Part shown: piece by piece, positions 39,242-50,829 of the stretch
Numbering within the stretch: the first letter of the stretch is position 1
How the letters are laid out: each line of letters starts with the position of its first letter
Source: Symbiodinium sp. CCMP2592
Taxonomy: Eukaryota; Sar; Dinophyceae; Suessiales; Symbiodiniaceae
Direction of reading: 5' to 3'
Assembly: GCA_905221615.1 (NCBI GenBank)
Contig: CAJNDT010005423.1
Span: forward strand, 501,363 to 565,362
Length of the DNA: 64,000 nucleotides
Notes under the pieces: generated by a model
The model's database searches: none
What the model was told of the DNA's origin: nothing
What the model saw: the letters and a program-made list of their open reading frames with translations, nothing else
Made by a program: the position numbers and the translations under genes

Positions 39242-40487
39242 GAGCCCAAGTGAGAACATGCAACGGTCATCCTGCGTCAACCCGAGCTTCGTCAAGCCAT
39301 GCTCGTCCAGGACGCAGATGCTGGCAGAGGCTTGGTGGAGCCCGGGACAGCAACAAAGAAACCGTTGATTGGTTGTTCAGTGAGCCACGTCCATGAGCTT
39401 GTTTCATCGGAGTGTCTGACGACAGCCGCTTGCATGTTCCTCAGCCTTACTCCCAAGGCTGCTGAAGACCTGTTTCTTTCCACCAATTTTGGAATGTCCC
39501 ACGTCAAAATAAGCCGGCAAGCAAGGACCTTGATCCAGTAGTCGGCCGCCAACGCGGGGAAGAGACGCTCGGCCAAGAGCAAGTGAGAAAGGCAACGCGT
39601 CATGTCCCGTAAGACTTTATTTAATTAGTCTCGTTCACTTTTCAGGTGCAAGTCAGACTGTCGCCCAGGCTTCTTTCAATGTTGCGCGGTGGGCCTGTAT
39701 CCAAAGGTGCTGGCCACAGTGGCCAGGAGCAGTGAACATTGCAGATGCACATGTCCGAGTGTCAAGCATCCCGCTTTTGCGAGCGCTGAGCAATGCGGAG
39801 CCGTGCGTGTACTTGGCAGTTAAGCATTGCAATTGTTGAGCTGCTTGGCAGCTGCCGAAGGACCTCGTGCAGACTCCGAAGGCGAAGGCCAGCTTGGGCA
39901 GCCTCGAGCCCTCAACCCCTCACCCAAACACCCTAAAGCCCTACATCCACAAATCCCCTGAGCCCTGAACCCCTAAACCCTAAATCCTCTCGATCGAGAC
40001 CTCATGAAGCCGTGCCTGCGTTGAGCGAGTGTGCGAGTCGAAATCCTCTCGATCTTTGAACCGTTTTTGTGACCTAAATCCTTCGATTTGAAGACGACAC
40101 CCCAAGGCAAGATCTCAGTAAGGGTTTTAAGGGCTTCTATTTGAGTTCTCTAAGGGTCACCGTAAAGGTTCTATGAAGGGTTTTTACGGTAATCCACCCT
40201 AAAGCTCCGATTCCAATTTTGAAGGCCTATAGAGACATCCATTTATTAGGTGCTGGAAATGTAGCATGTCGCAGCTATTCGATCATCAACACTTGTCTGA
40301 GGACTGCACCTACCAGTAATCCCTATGCCGTGAAATGTATGCTCGGAGGCTGTTGCTGCACAGGAAATACGTAATTGAAACTGAATGCCCTGAACCCTCC
40401 AAACCCTGAAGCCCCACAACCCTTAAACCCCAAAACCTGATGCATAAACTCCCAAACCCCAAGCCCTGCACCCCGAGCTTTGCTTCT

Positions 40488-40571
40488 GTTTGTGGTGCCA
40501 GGCCCCGGCAAAAGGAGTACCCACGCCTCCGCCGAAGGCCGGCGCTGAGAACACTTCCGGTCAGAGCGAGA

Positions 40572-40603
<32 letters not shown>

Positions 40604-41290
40604 CCCAAACCGACCGGGGGGGAACAACCCCGAGCGCTCGACCCCAAAGCCCTCTCCCACAAACAAAACAGGGAGGGGGGGGCCTCGGCCCGGGTCTTCG
40701 GACCTTGCCCCGGATGCGAGCGAGCGAGCGAGAGAGAGAGAGAGAGAGTCAGAGAGGGAGAATACACAATTCGGACGCGTATGCCAATCATGGCCGTTAA
40801 ATTCTGTCTGTGGTGCCAGGCACCGGCAAAAGGAGTAGCCACGCCTCCGCCGAAGGCCGGCGCTGAGGACACTTCCGGGCAGAGCGAGAGAGAGAGAGAG
40901 AGAGAGAGTCAGAGAGGGAGAATACACAATTCGGACGCGTATGCCAATCATGGCCGTTAAATTCTGTCTGTGGTGCCAGGCACCGGCAAAAGGAGTAGCC
41001 ACGCCTCCGCCGAAGGCCGGCGCTGAGGACACTTCCGGGCAGAGCGAGAGAGAGAGAGAGAGAGAGAGTCAGAGAGGGAGAATACACAATTCGGACGCGT
41101 ATGCCAATCATGGCCGTTAAATTCTGTCTGTGGTGCCAGGCACCGGCAAAAGGAGTAGCCACGCCTCCGCCGAAGGCCGGCGCTGAGGACACTTCCGGGC
41201 AGAGCGACAGAGAGTGAGAGAAAGAAATTTCGGACACCTATGCCAATCATGGCCGTTAAATTCTGTCTGTGGTGCCAGGCCGCCGGTGCA
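40488..41290. repeat. 160-bp tandem repeat with (GA)n core
   Basis: About four units with a 160-bp period (AATACACAATTCGGACGCG at 40761, 40921 and 41081, and a diverged copy near 41228). Each unit contains TGTGGTGCCAGG, ACGCCTCCGCCGAAGGCCGG and a variable GA tract. Frames open across it are repeat artefacts. Confidence 0.9.
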
Positions 41291-42076
41291 CCGCTCCCGA
41301 AGGAGGCTTGCGGGCTTGTCCCCGAACTGTAAAATATGATAAATATGTCTGTACGCATGTTTGCGTGCATGTACGTATGTCGGCCTGTCTGTCTGCGCGA
41401 ATCAATGTATGTGCGTTTGTTTGGCTGCCTGCTTGTTCGTTATTTTGTTTGTGTGTCTGCAGACCTGCTCGCAAGCTCCCTGCTCGCGCGTTTTCGGGGC
41501 GCGGCCCTGAAGACTGTAAACGCCACTGCGGGCCCTCTCTGGACTGCTCGGTCGGAGGCCGCAATCACGCACTCGCTTGCACCCATATGCAGACGTGCGC
41601 CTACATTCACACAATTATTTCTTCATTATTTCCTCATTCTTTCTCTGTCTTTTTTCTGGTTTCATAACGAAGATAATCTTCACATGTGGGGTTATCCTGT
41701 CTTTTAATTGCATCTTATGTTTTTTCAAGCGTTCCTTGGTTAAGGGGCGTTATGCTAAGTGAGCAGCAGAGATGGCCTTTGAGCCTTTAAACCGTGAACA
41801 GCTTGTACGAGGTTTACTAGGCGTGGAGGTTTAGCACGTGTTTTTGTTTCGCAGGAGGCGCCTTTTTTTTGTCGCGTTTCATGGTGATTTGGACTTCGGC
41901 TTCGAAGTACGACTGCGGACGGTAATGCCGAAGGAGTAAGCGGTTTTTGTGCGGTGACCACGGTTATCGCAAGCATCGCATGAGAACCACTCGATGTGTT
42001 TTGCAACCTTGTTTTCAGACTTGGGGTTGTTGTCAGGGTCTTCTCGACATCTCGGCCGCATGTGCAATGCCATGCT

Positions 42077-42376
42077 TCATGAGTCTTCGTGAGTTGGAGC
42101 TTCAAGCGAAGGTCCCCGCTTCGTTCTTGTAAGCAGACGCGTGTGGAAAGCCGCGGAGTTGTATTGCAACGGTCTACGGCCCGCAGGTCCCGACGCGGAC
42201 GCTGCGGGACCTCCGCAAGGCGAGGATGGTTGGAGTGTTCTGATTGGAGGGGTGGGTTTGGGTTTGTTGCTGTGTTCTGGACACGAGAGAGACATGATGT
42301 CGTCTTCGTCTTCGGCAGTGTATTGTGCAGAATTGCTCAGTGGTGTGCTTGTAAGAGACATCGCATCATCCGCCAT
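42077..42376 (-). CDS. Possible small acidic/Pro-rich protein or first exon
   Basis: ATG at 42374-42376, 99 codons. The N-terminus is Ser/Thr/Asp-rich (MADDAMSLTSTPLSNSAQYT), followed by AEDEDDIMSLS, a Pro-rich middle and a basic C-terminus (RLLTRTKRG). Downstream on the same strand, in another frame (41879-42073), lies HIEWFSCDACDNRGHRTK with a CxxC, which could be a following exon. No family is recognised. Confidence 0.3.
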   Translation of the reverse strand: MADDAMSLTSTPLSNSAQYTAEDEDDIMSLSCPEHSNKPKPTPPIRTLQPSSPCGGPAASASGPAGRRPLQYNSAAFHTRLLTRTKRGPSLEAPTHEDS

Positions 42377-42399
42377 TGCACCGAAGCTCCCCTGATTTC

Positions 42400-45060
42400 C
42401 ACTGACAAACCCCAAGCCTCGGTCTGCCGAGTCAACGGCGGACCTAGGCCATGAAACCCTAAGTCTGGAAGCCCTAGACCCATCGCTATCCAACGGATGA
42501 GCAGGCTGGCGAATGGGTGGAACTGGATGCATCCAAGAGGGACAAGAAGGCCACGGTTCACCTTCTTTGGGATTTAAGACTCGCACTCTCATTTCATCCA
42601 GGTAGGAGGAATACCCTTCTTGAAAAGGGGTCAGGCTTGGGGTTTGAGGGGTTTAGAGGTCAAGCCCAGGGGCGCATGGACCGCCCAGCCGCAACGAACC
42701 ATATTCACATCAGCTTTCAATTTCGTCCACCTTGCAGATGATATATGGCCTTAGTGAAGAGGACATCGATCTCGAGACTGGTCTTAAGATTTTATGGCTT
42801 TCAATGGCTTTGTCTTTTGGTGCTTATGAAGCAACCGTATGGCCGACCGTATCCCGTCATAGTAACAGCAGCTCATAGCGCCGGTGATAGCTACCTGCCA
42901 AAGCTTGACGTCAAGCCCCGCAGCCGAATTATGCCCAGAGCGGTTCTTCGAATTCTTGGTATTTCGAGGGGCCCCATCCCCCTCCACAAAAGGCACCGCT
43001 GGCTTTGCCGCCACTGCCAAAGCGATCACCACCGGTGCCGATGTTGCAAGAATGGCCTGGTAGTACTCGTGCGGTCTGCAACCTCCCAAAAGTATCTCCA
43101 CATGGCCACATGGTTCCCGTATTCTGAACTAGCATAACCGCAGGCCCCGGTCCAACGTAACCAAGGCCACTGTACTACAGTTGTTGGGAGCTTTCCATAT
43201 AGAAGCAATACGCGCTTCGGGCGAAGATTTGTATGGTCAAACTGCCGGACGCGAAACCTTGAGAAACCATGAGAACTCTTTAATAGAGGCATTTTTTGAC
43301 TTTCTCGACGCTGGCGGAGGTCCCGTCATGTTGCCGTAGCAGCATCACCCTGAATGGGGCTCCCAGGCCCAAACCTCAAGCTGAAATCTAAACAATCTAG
43401 TGCTATTCTGAATTGTTAGTTTGTCTTAGAGGGGGTGACCAGGGGCCAAGTTGTGGACATGAATCCGCGTCACGAAGATTGGCCACTAGTCGGCTAGCAT
43501 TGTTGTTGTCATCATCTGGAGGTCGCAGCTTTTTGCTTTTTTCCTGGCAGCTTCAGAGCATAAATTTGTGGTCTTAGTTTGCAAAGACTGCATTTCCAGG
43601 CGCAAGCCTCGCCCGCGGCCTTGCCTGCATCCTCGGGTGGCTCCAGCGGCTCGCTGCCGGCCACTTTGTCTGAGCAGAATGCAGGGGCCTCAGTAACTAC
43701 AGTTATCGTATTCCTCATTACGGCTTCCTAACACAATTGCAGCACACAGCCCTCATCCACATTAGACTCCTTATTCAGGCGTTTATTTCGTGGTTCAGAG
43801 CCTGCTTCAGGGCTTTAAGGTTTGGAGTGTTCACGGTTCTATTTGGAGGCTCACGGGACTTAGTACGGATATGATACTCCAAACTCTACGACCCTGGCTG
43901 ATGTTGGGGCGCAGGGTGCGGGGTTTCAATTCGTGAGGTTGCCCTTTAAACGCTAAATCCTAAACCCCAATACACCAGTCCAATGTCAGCCTTCAGGTCT
44001 TGAGACTGCTACGTAAGACAAGGCTTACATGTTGAGTTAGCTAGCAGCTAGCGGCTAGCGGCTCTAAAGCCGAATCCAAGGAGCCAAGGTTAAGCCTTAG
44101 GTGAAATCCTTGCTTTGTGCCCTGACAGGGGGGTGGCCAGATTGTTGTCGCGATTTCGGAACAGCAAATGTTGTCACACATGAAACTGCACGTGTAAGTG
44201 TATGTGTTTGTGAATTGGCCCTGTGTACATGTGCACGTGTATGCGAATGCGTCTGAATGCTTGCTGCTTGCATGCACGCATGCGGGCATGTACCCCTTCC
44301 TAGCAGCTTTGGAGGGATGAAAGCTGTGAATGAGGAGGTTCTACGAAGTCCACGATCGTTTAAGTCTTAGGATCCATTTTTGTTTCGATTTTATGTTTGT
44401 AGGCGCACGGCTCGGGGCGCGGGTTCAGGCGTTGTTCGGGGCTGATTTGCGCATTGGCTCTGGACAGCGAAGACTCTCGGCGGCTTTTGCCGTCGTATAA
44501 AAAAATGCGTGTGTGTATATATATATATATATGTAACTAGACATGCGCAGGTAAGAATGTAATGTAATACATTGTAATGGTAACGGAAATGAAATGCGAT
44601 GTAATGAAATGAATTTAATGTAATGCAATGCAAGGTAATGTGATGTAAAGTTATGTACTGTAATGTGTATGTACGTGCAATTTCATCATTTGTTTGTTTT
44701 GTGTGTGTGCATGTATGTATGTATGCATGTACGTATGTTTGTATGTATGTGTAACCGTGTAAAGTGTATGCACATATGTATGTGTGTACGTATATTACTT
44801 GAAGACCACAGCGATGACGAGTTTTGTAAGAGAAGAATCGTGTGTGCTCTCTGAACTCATTGGTTTGAGGCTTCGGGTTCAACCAAACATACGCGCTCAT
44901 AGGTAGACAGCAGACACGCGTGGCAAATGCATCCGGTCGAGTCAAGAACAGATGGCTTGTGCAGACACATGGCCCCGGCTTCGGATTTCGCGTTCCAAGA
45001 TTTGGTCGTGGTTTCGAGAAGGTATCTCTTTGAGCTCTGCTAATTCTGCTGTTTCGGCTT
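42400..45060. other. Gene-poor region
   Basis: No supported gene. It contains a (TA)n tract (44516-44532), a run of diverged AATGTAATG repeats (44555-44665) and GTATGTAT-type repeats (44700-44795). A minus-strand frame at 42784-43101 (YYQAILATSAPVVIALAVAA) is mildly coding-like. Confidence 0.35.
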
Positions 45061-45109
45061 GCACTGCCAGTGGATAGTATCCAAAGAACTTGTCGGGCTC
45101 CCTCTGCAC

Positions 45110-45294
45110 AGGTCCTTCAGCAGGAGCCGCCTTCGAGCCTGGCCTGGATCCTCAGACCCCACACCAGTGCCGCCACCGACGCGTGCTTCTTTGTCGGGTC
45201 TTCAGGTGTTTGGCGCGTCAGAGCTCCAGAAGTCGAAGGACACCAAAAAGTCAGCCGCCTCAGCCCCGCTGTGACAATGCCTTTGCCTGCTTGA
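45110..45294 (+). CDS. Possible exon, unassigned
   Basis: After the acceptor-like CTGCACAG at 45110 the frame reads LQQEPPSSLAWILRP then TDACFFVGSSGVWRVRAPEV, ending in a stop at 45292-45294. A second frame over the same bases is also open and plausible (PTPVPPPTRASLSG), so the reading frame is unsure. Confidence 0.25.
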
Positions 45295-45443
45295 AGGGAG
45301 AGGCGTTTGATAGTGGCCAGTTCACGGGCGAGTTCAGGTTCTTCGATTGCGAATCCTACCCCCCTCGATCGATATTGTAATTTGAACATGAGTCGAACTC
45401 AAGATACTGTGCCAGACCTTTACAACTTGGCAAAGCCGTGAGC

Positions 45444-46070
45444 CAAAGGGTTCAACTCTCCTGCAAAGGCCCAGGCTAACCAAGCCTTAAGCGGTGTCAA
45501 CGCAGAGATGCCTCTCCGTCGCAGCAAGATGTCACAGGATGTTGTGTGTAGGGCGGACAACAGCACGGTAAGGCGATGCGACTTCCGATATCTGAGGTGG
45601 TCTTCCTACATGCAGTTCTGCCAGGACGAGAAGGCTCTGCAGCCAGATGACGCCGTCTGCTGGTCACACCGAGAGTGCCATGCCAGGAAAAAGAAAGCAG
45701 AGAGAAGCAGGCTATGGCTACCTAACCGAAGGCGGCATGATCTGCGAGTGTCTCTTTGCAGGCCCTGCTGGAGGCTTTGGAGGCTAAGAAGCGCGCCTTG
45801 GCCCTCCAGGACAGGACGATTCGACCCGCTCTGCTTCGGACAGAGGTGGATCTTGGTGCTTTGGCAGGCTGCGAGCGTGGAGCCCGAAGCTGATCACGGC
45901 CTGCTCCAGTAGAGACGTACTCGGATCCGAGTATCAACGCACGCGAGACAAAACAGCAATGTCTCCTCTCATTGCCTGTTAGATATCCTTGTGTTTGCTA
46001 GGGTGGCTGCAGGTGTGATTGAGCAGGTAGCGCCAGCTGCACTTGACAGGGTTAAAGCAAAATGGAAGAT
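45444..46070. repeat. Dispersed duplication, copy B (partner at 33477-34113)
   Basis: Direct-orientation copy about 12 kb away. The contained exon (45762-45893) differs from copy A by one synonymous change and two amino-acid changes (Gln to Arg, Ser to Gly) while keeping the stop. Flanks outside the block are unrelated. Confidence 0.9.
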
Positions 46071-47316
46071 GGCGCCCAAACCATCCCAAGCCTCAGACAC
46101 AACAACCTGCCTCATGGTTTTAGTTTAGGGTTTAAGGTTGAGGTTTTGAGGCCCACTGCAAGGCTCAGGGGAGTATATAATACTCAATATGTCTTAAACT
46201 ATCATAAAAATTCTTTATGCGGCAGTAAAATGTAATGAAGTACCACAATATAACATAATCTAGCAAGCAAGCGGCTTGTAATACAGCGGCCCATCTAAAC
46301 TGAAGTAGCTCACGGTTACGGTTTTCCAGAATCGCTCGAAACAAACAGTGGTGAGTATGGAAGGCAGCGCCGCGCATCTCGACTTGCCAGGTTGAGGGTT
46401 TGCGGTTTCGGGTCTAATGCCTACTGAACCCTAAGCCCTAAAGCCTACAGGTTTGGGCCATTGCGGTTTAGGGTGCAGGGCCTGGTGGCCCAGTGTTGAG
46501 ATTTAGGATTTAGGGTTTCGGGCCCAGTGACAGTGTAAAGATTTAGGGTACAGGGCTGATGACCCACGAACCAACTAGGCCCTTCACTCATTATTGTTAT
46601 GACGATCAAAATTTCAAGTTAACCTCTAGCCCAGTGCTCTTTCATTTCCGGTTAGGGCGTGGCCGAAACTTGCAACCCGGTTTAGGGACGAATCGCTGAC
46701 ACGCAATAGGCCAAAGCCCTTGCAACCCCCACTCCGCTCACTCTGGACTGAAGCCTTGAAGCCTAAACCAAAAACCCTAAACCCTAAAGCCTTAAACTTG
46801 CCTGAAACCCAAAATCAAATCCGCCCAACGCTACCCAGCAAGCCCTGAGCCATCGTTTCGGGTTTGGGATGGTTTAGGGGCTGCAAACCCACTTTGAACC
46901 CCAAAGACTGAATACCGGTAGAATTCCTAACATCTAGCAAACCCGCCCGAAGTATCATTTGTAAACGTTCAAGGGAGGGTCGAAACTCCAAGGCTTCTAA
47001 GCTTCTGGGGTTGTGGCATCGTGAATTTTCCGGGCTTTGTCCTTCGCCTCGAAGACTCCGCCCTAAAACCTTCAGACCCAAGGCATCTCCTTCAGGCTTA
47101 AGGGCACAGTGTAGGTTTAGGGGTGGGGTTAACTGGGTCTTCACAGGACATGAAAGAACTCGAAACCTGAACCCCCGGCCGGGCTTTGCACGCATTATAG
47201 GGCTTATGGGGTTTGGGATGTTGTGGAATTGTAGGGCTTGGTGTTCTTGGTTTTGATCGTAGACTGTACTGTAAGAGGGCGTGACGGGTACTCCTCGCTC
47301 CAAAGCCGCCACGCCC
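46071..47316. other. Non-coding with telomere-like fragments
   Basis: Many TTTAGGG and CCCTAAA fragments (46120-46145, 46420-46560, 46755-46800). No gene recognised. Confidence 0.4.
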
Positions 47317-47940
47317 ATGGCCACTGATGGACACGGCAATCAGCATTTAAGCCAGGAGTCCAGTTCTTACAAGGCCACTTCAAGTTCGCAGCCCTCAAGC
47401 TCGCAACGGTCCACTGACGTCGAAAGGTCCCTGCAATATTCAGCCAAGAGAGCACAGCGGTTTGTGCATCGTCGGAAGTCTCCGACGACAGAAAGACCAA
47501 TCTTGGGAGATGAACTGGAGAGGGTATTTCCGACTTATTGGGCGAAGAAAGCAACGGATACTGTCTTCGACTTTGCGCAGCGTCTGAAACGGGGCCCGCT
47601 ACAAGGTGAGGTGCAGTATTCCATTGGACAGCATGGGCCCGATGCCTTCAACGCCGAGCTTCGGATCCAGCTTGATGATCTGAAGGACCGGGTCATCGGA
47701 GTGGGCCAGGGAACAACAGAACAAAACGCCAAGGAGGCAGCTGCCGAGTCGTTTCGCACTTCCAAGGAGATGCGTGAACGAGCCAAGTGCTTGCGTTCCT
47801 CTCGAGCAGATAGGAATACCGACCGACTTAAAAGCCACAGCGCTGGGCAAGGTTGGACACCAAGCAAACGACGAAGGAAGCTTGATGAGAGTGATGCCTT
47901 GCCTTCCAAGCAAAAGCGGGCTGACCTCCACAGCACCTGA
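47317..47940 (+). CDS. Small protein with one double-stranded RNA-binding domain
   Basis: 207 aa from the ATG at 47317, which has a good context (GCCCATGG); the frame also extends upstream to a GTG. Residues 1-60 are Ser/Gln-rich and probably disordered. Residues 78-147 fit a dsRBD: VFDFAQRLKRGPLQGEVQYS (helix 1 and strand 1), FNAELRIQL and RVIGVGQG (strands 2-3), then TTEQNAKEAAAESF (helix 2). The usual KKxAK of helix 2 is QNAK here, so RNA contact may be weaker. The C-terminus is basic with a nuclear-localisation-like KRRRK (184-188). The gene is intronless, with no repeats. Function in RNA processing or silencing is inferred from the domain only. Confidence 0.65.
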   Translation: MATDGHGNQHLSQESSSYKATSSSQPSSSQRSTDVERSLQYSAKRAQRFVHRRKSPTTERPILGDELERVFPTYWAKKATDTVFDFAQRLKRGPLQGEVQYSIGQHGPDAFNAELRIQLDDLKDRVIGVGQGTTEQNAKEAAAESFRTSKEMRERAKCLRSSRADRNTDRLKSHSAGQGWTPSKRRRKLDESDALPSKQKRADLHST

Positions 47941-48477
47941 CTTCTGTTCGTGGAGGTGGGCAACAAGCTCCAAGCAACATCCTGAGGCACCCAACTTACT
48001 TTCTGCCAGCTTGACTTTGACAAGTGCGAGTGGGTGTTGCGAAAGTCTTCGCACCTGGATGGGGGCGAGTGTTTGGCTAGTTCGTCGATAAGTCAGCAGC
48101 AAGAATACAACGCTGGCCTGACAAATCAGCGCCAATCCCAGACGTGCTACTCACTGACCTCGAAGCCTTTCTCCTAGGGACGTTAAGGGTGTAACTCACG
48201 ATTGCCAGGGCGTTGGGAGTCTAGCAAGAAGCTGTGATGCATGCAACCAGCTCGGAAAATGCGGCAATTCGCTTGCTCAATACAATGTGACTATGCAAGC
48301 ACAGTGCGACTGCCAAAATTCACTGTTCACTCAGATTGGATTTGGATATCAAGCATTTCGTTGGATGTCGACATATCAGAAAGCCTCTTCTTGCTTGATC
48401 TACAGCTTTGTGCAGGAAAATATTTAGACTAATATTATTCGATCTCAATCGAGGAATTCGATTTAATAATTAATTTA

Positions 48478-48480
<3 letters not shown>
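47941..48480. other. No gene recognised
   Basis: Unique sequence following the dsRBD gene. No terminator or polyadenylation site can be named with confidence. Confidence 0.3.

Positions 48481-48483
<3 letters not shown>

Positions 48484-48515
<32 letters not shown>
48484..48515. repeat. (TA)n microsatellite
   Basis: About 15 TA units. Confidence 0.9.
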
Positions 48516-48516
<1 letters not shown>

Positions 48517-48599
48517 ATTATATATGTCGGCCAAAGATTCCTAAGATTTTCACTGTGGCGGGAAAGCGCGACTGCAGACGTAGGGCTTGGGAGGCGCCG

Positions 48600-48935
48600 G
48601 GTATGCGCGAGTATGCGCGAGTGTGCGCGGGTTTGCGCGAGTATGCGCGGGTGTGCGCGAGTGTGCGCGAGTATACGCCAGTATGCGCGAGTGTGCGCGA
48701 GTATGCGCGAGTGTGCGCGAGTATGCCCGAGTATGCGCGGGTATGCGCGAGTATGCGCGAGTGTGTGCGGGTATGCGCGAGTATGCACGGGTGTGCGCGA
48801 GTGTGCGCGATTATGAGCGAGTATGCGCGAGTGTGCTCGAGTATGTCCGAGTATATGCGCGGCGCGCGGGTATGTGCGAGTATGCACAAGTATGCGTAGG
48901 TATGCGCGAGTATGCGTGGGTATCTACGAGTAACC
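48600..48935. repeat. 10-bp minisatellite GAGT[AG]TGCGC
   Basis: Over 30 units. All frames are open on both strands, giving repetitive ORFs that are not genes. A related array in the opposite orientation lies at 53315-53600. Confidence 0.95.
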
Positions 48936-50470
48936 GTATGGTATGGGCGAGTACTGTCGGATTACGTATTATATCTTGCTATATTAATATATGGCGACGA
49001 TCTAGATCCATAGGGATTTGATCCCTAATTTCTAAGGCTTATTCGGTAGTTATGACCCAAATTGAAAATATAGATAGATAAAGACGATAAGCGTCAAGAA
49101 AACACCAAAACAAGACAAGAATAGACAAATCCGGATAAATCTTTCAACACAGAGAAGCACATCGTCAAGGGTGATGGGGGGCCGATTTATCAAAAGGTGC
49201 TCCCCTCAAACGAAATCTTTATCTATCTATCCACGGGGGGAGGGGCAGCGGGGGGGGGTCTCCCCCCCTCTTTCTTCAGGTGGGGGGCTGGGGGGGAAGG
49301 AGGGGGGAAAGCCCTCGATCCAAGGGCGCGGGGGGGGTATCGAATGCTTGCACTTTCCCAACGAAAAATTACAACTCCGTACAGTTACCCGCGGAAGAGC
49401 GATATGAACAAATATGGTTCAATAAGATTTTCCAGGGGGAAGCCAAATTTGTATTATTGTCTTATAAGATTCAATATAAGATTTAAGAAGATCGTATCGG
49501 GCTGATATTGATAAAAAACCGCGCCTTTCATTCTTAGTCAATATATACAGCTTCCAGAAAAAGCCCCATGAAAAAATGAGGTTTTAGGCCTAAGACCACA
49601 AAGCGTCGGTCATCTAAGCCCTGGGGTTCTCGGCCCTCGCAAAAAGTTAAGAGTTTAGATGGATCTAGCTTATATGGAATGAGGTGGGGCATGCCCAGCA
49701 CTGTGTTCGGCCCACGCCCGGGCAGATGTCTGGCTCAATCACCCCAACGTGGATTGAGCATTTTTTCCCAAATCCGTGTTCTCTTATTGAAAAATCCTAC
49801 CGAAAAAATATGACCAGATTGAGCCAGGTTTGATACATCCTTTTGTTCTTCCAAAAACAGAGAATGATTATACACCACAGGGGCGCCGTTGTGATTCGTG
49901 CTTCGGGAAGGAGTTTTGAAGAGAAGATCCTGACCAAGCGCCACCACAATACACAACAACAGACTTGCACAACAAAATCAAAACAAAGGCAAGCAATCAA
50001 CAACAAGTAAAACCATAAACAACAGATAATTACAAATACAATACATTGAATCAAAAGAAACACAAAAGTACAAAGTTCGCCAAGCACGTGACAAAATGAT
50101 GCTTTACGCCGGCCAATGAATGTAGCCTTATCCATTTAAGCCCTGTGGTTCTGGTCCGCTCCAAAAAGGGCAAGGATGATATATCAATATATACGTGGTC
50201 GATTGTACTTTATAATATTTCATATTTATGCGATGTTAAGTAGTAATATTGCGCAGTATATACTGTGTTTATTATGTTGAAGGTTATACGTATGACGAAC
50301 ACTCAGATCATATGCGTTCGAAAATATATGCTGCATATGTTTTCGACGTTATATAATGTGACAGGTATGAACTTTGTTTGTTATTTACTGTCATTCTTAG
50401 TGTGTGTGTGTATATATATATATGTTTGTATATACATAGAAGGCGGCCGCCAGGGGGAATGTGGCAAACG
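48936..50470. other. AT-rich, gene-less stretch with a G-run segment
   Basis: It contains several long G runs between 49220 and 49340 and otherwise AT-rich sequence with no coding signal. Confidence 0.4.
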
Positions 50471-50489
50471 ACCTGACACCGAATCCGAA

Positions 50490-50810
50490 TTCCTGAAGCC
50501 GCATTGCTTTAGGTGACGCCGAATTGCGACGCCACATTGTCTGATGCCGAATTGTCCCCTGGCTCCGAATTGGGTCGTGACGCCGAAGTGTTTCCTGATG
50601 CCGCATCGGGTGGTGACGACGAATTGTGAAGCCGCATTGGGTGGTGACGTCGAATTGCTGACGCCACATTAGGTGGTGACGCCGAATTGCTGACTCTTCG
50701 TTAGCTGGTGACGCCGCATTATAGGTGGTGACGCCGAATTCCTGACGCCACATTAGGTGGTGACGTCGAATTGGGTCATGACGCCGGATTGTGAAGCCAC
50801 ATTACTCGAG
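50490..50810. repeat. Minisatellite of GGTGACGCCGAATTGCTGACGCCACATTA units
   Basis: About ten diverged copies of a 29-33 bp unit made of two half-units, TGACGCCGAATTG and TGACGCCACATTA. Confidence 0.85.
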
Positions 50811-50829
50811 GCTCATGGATCTGATGCCA

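Larger units (their letters stand above)
37329..40480. other. Gene-poor region with telomere-like fragments
   Basis: Short ORFs here lack coding character. TTTAGGG and CCCTAAA fragments occur near 37480, 37780, 38060-38130, 38285-38340, 38730-38810 and 39905-40000. Two hairpins are listed separately. Confidence 0.4.

Noticed and set aside
40310-41370. Leu/Ser-rich ORFs on the minus strand
   Set aside because: They are generated by GA microsatellites within the 160-bp tandem repeat.
48600-48935. CRISPR-like array
   Set aside because: Units are 10 bp, contiguous and without unique spacers; it is a minisatellite.
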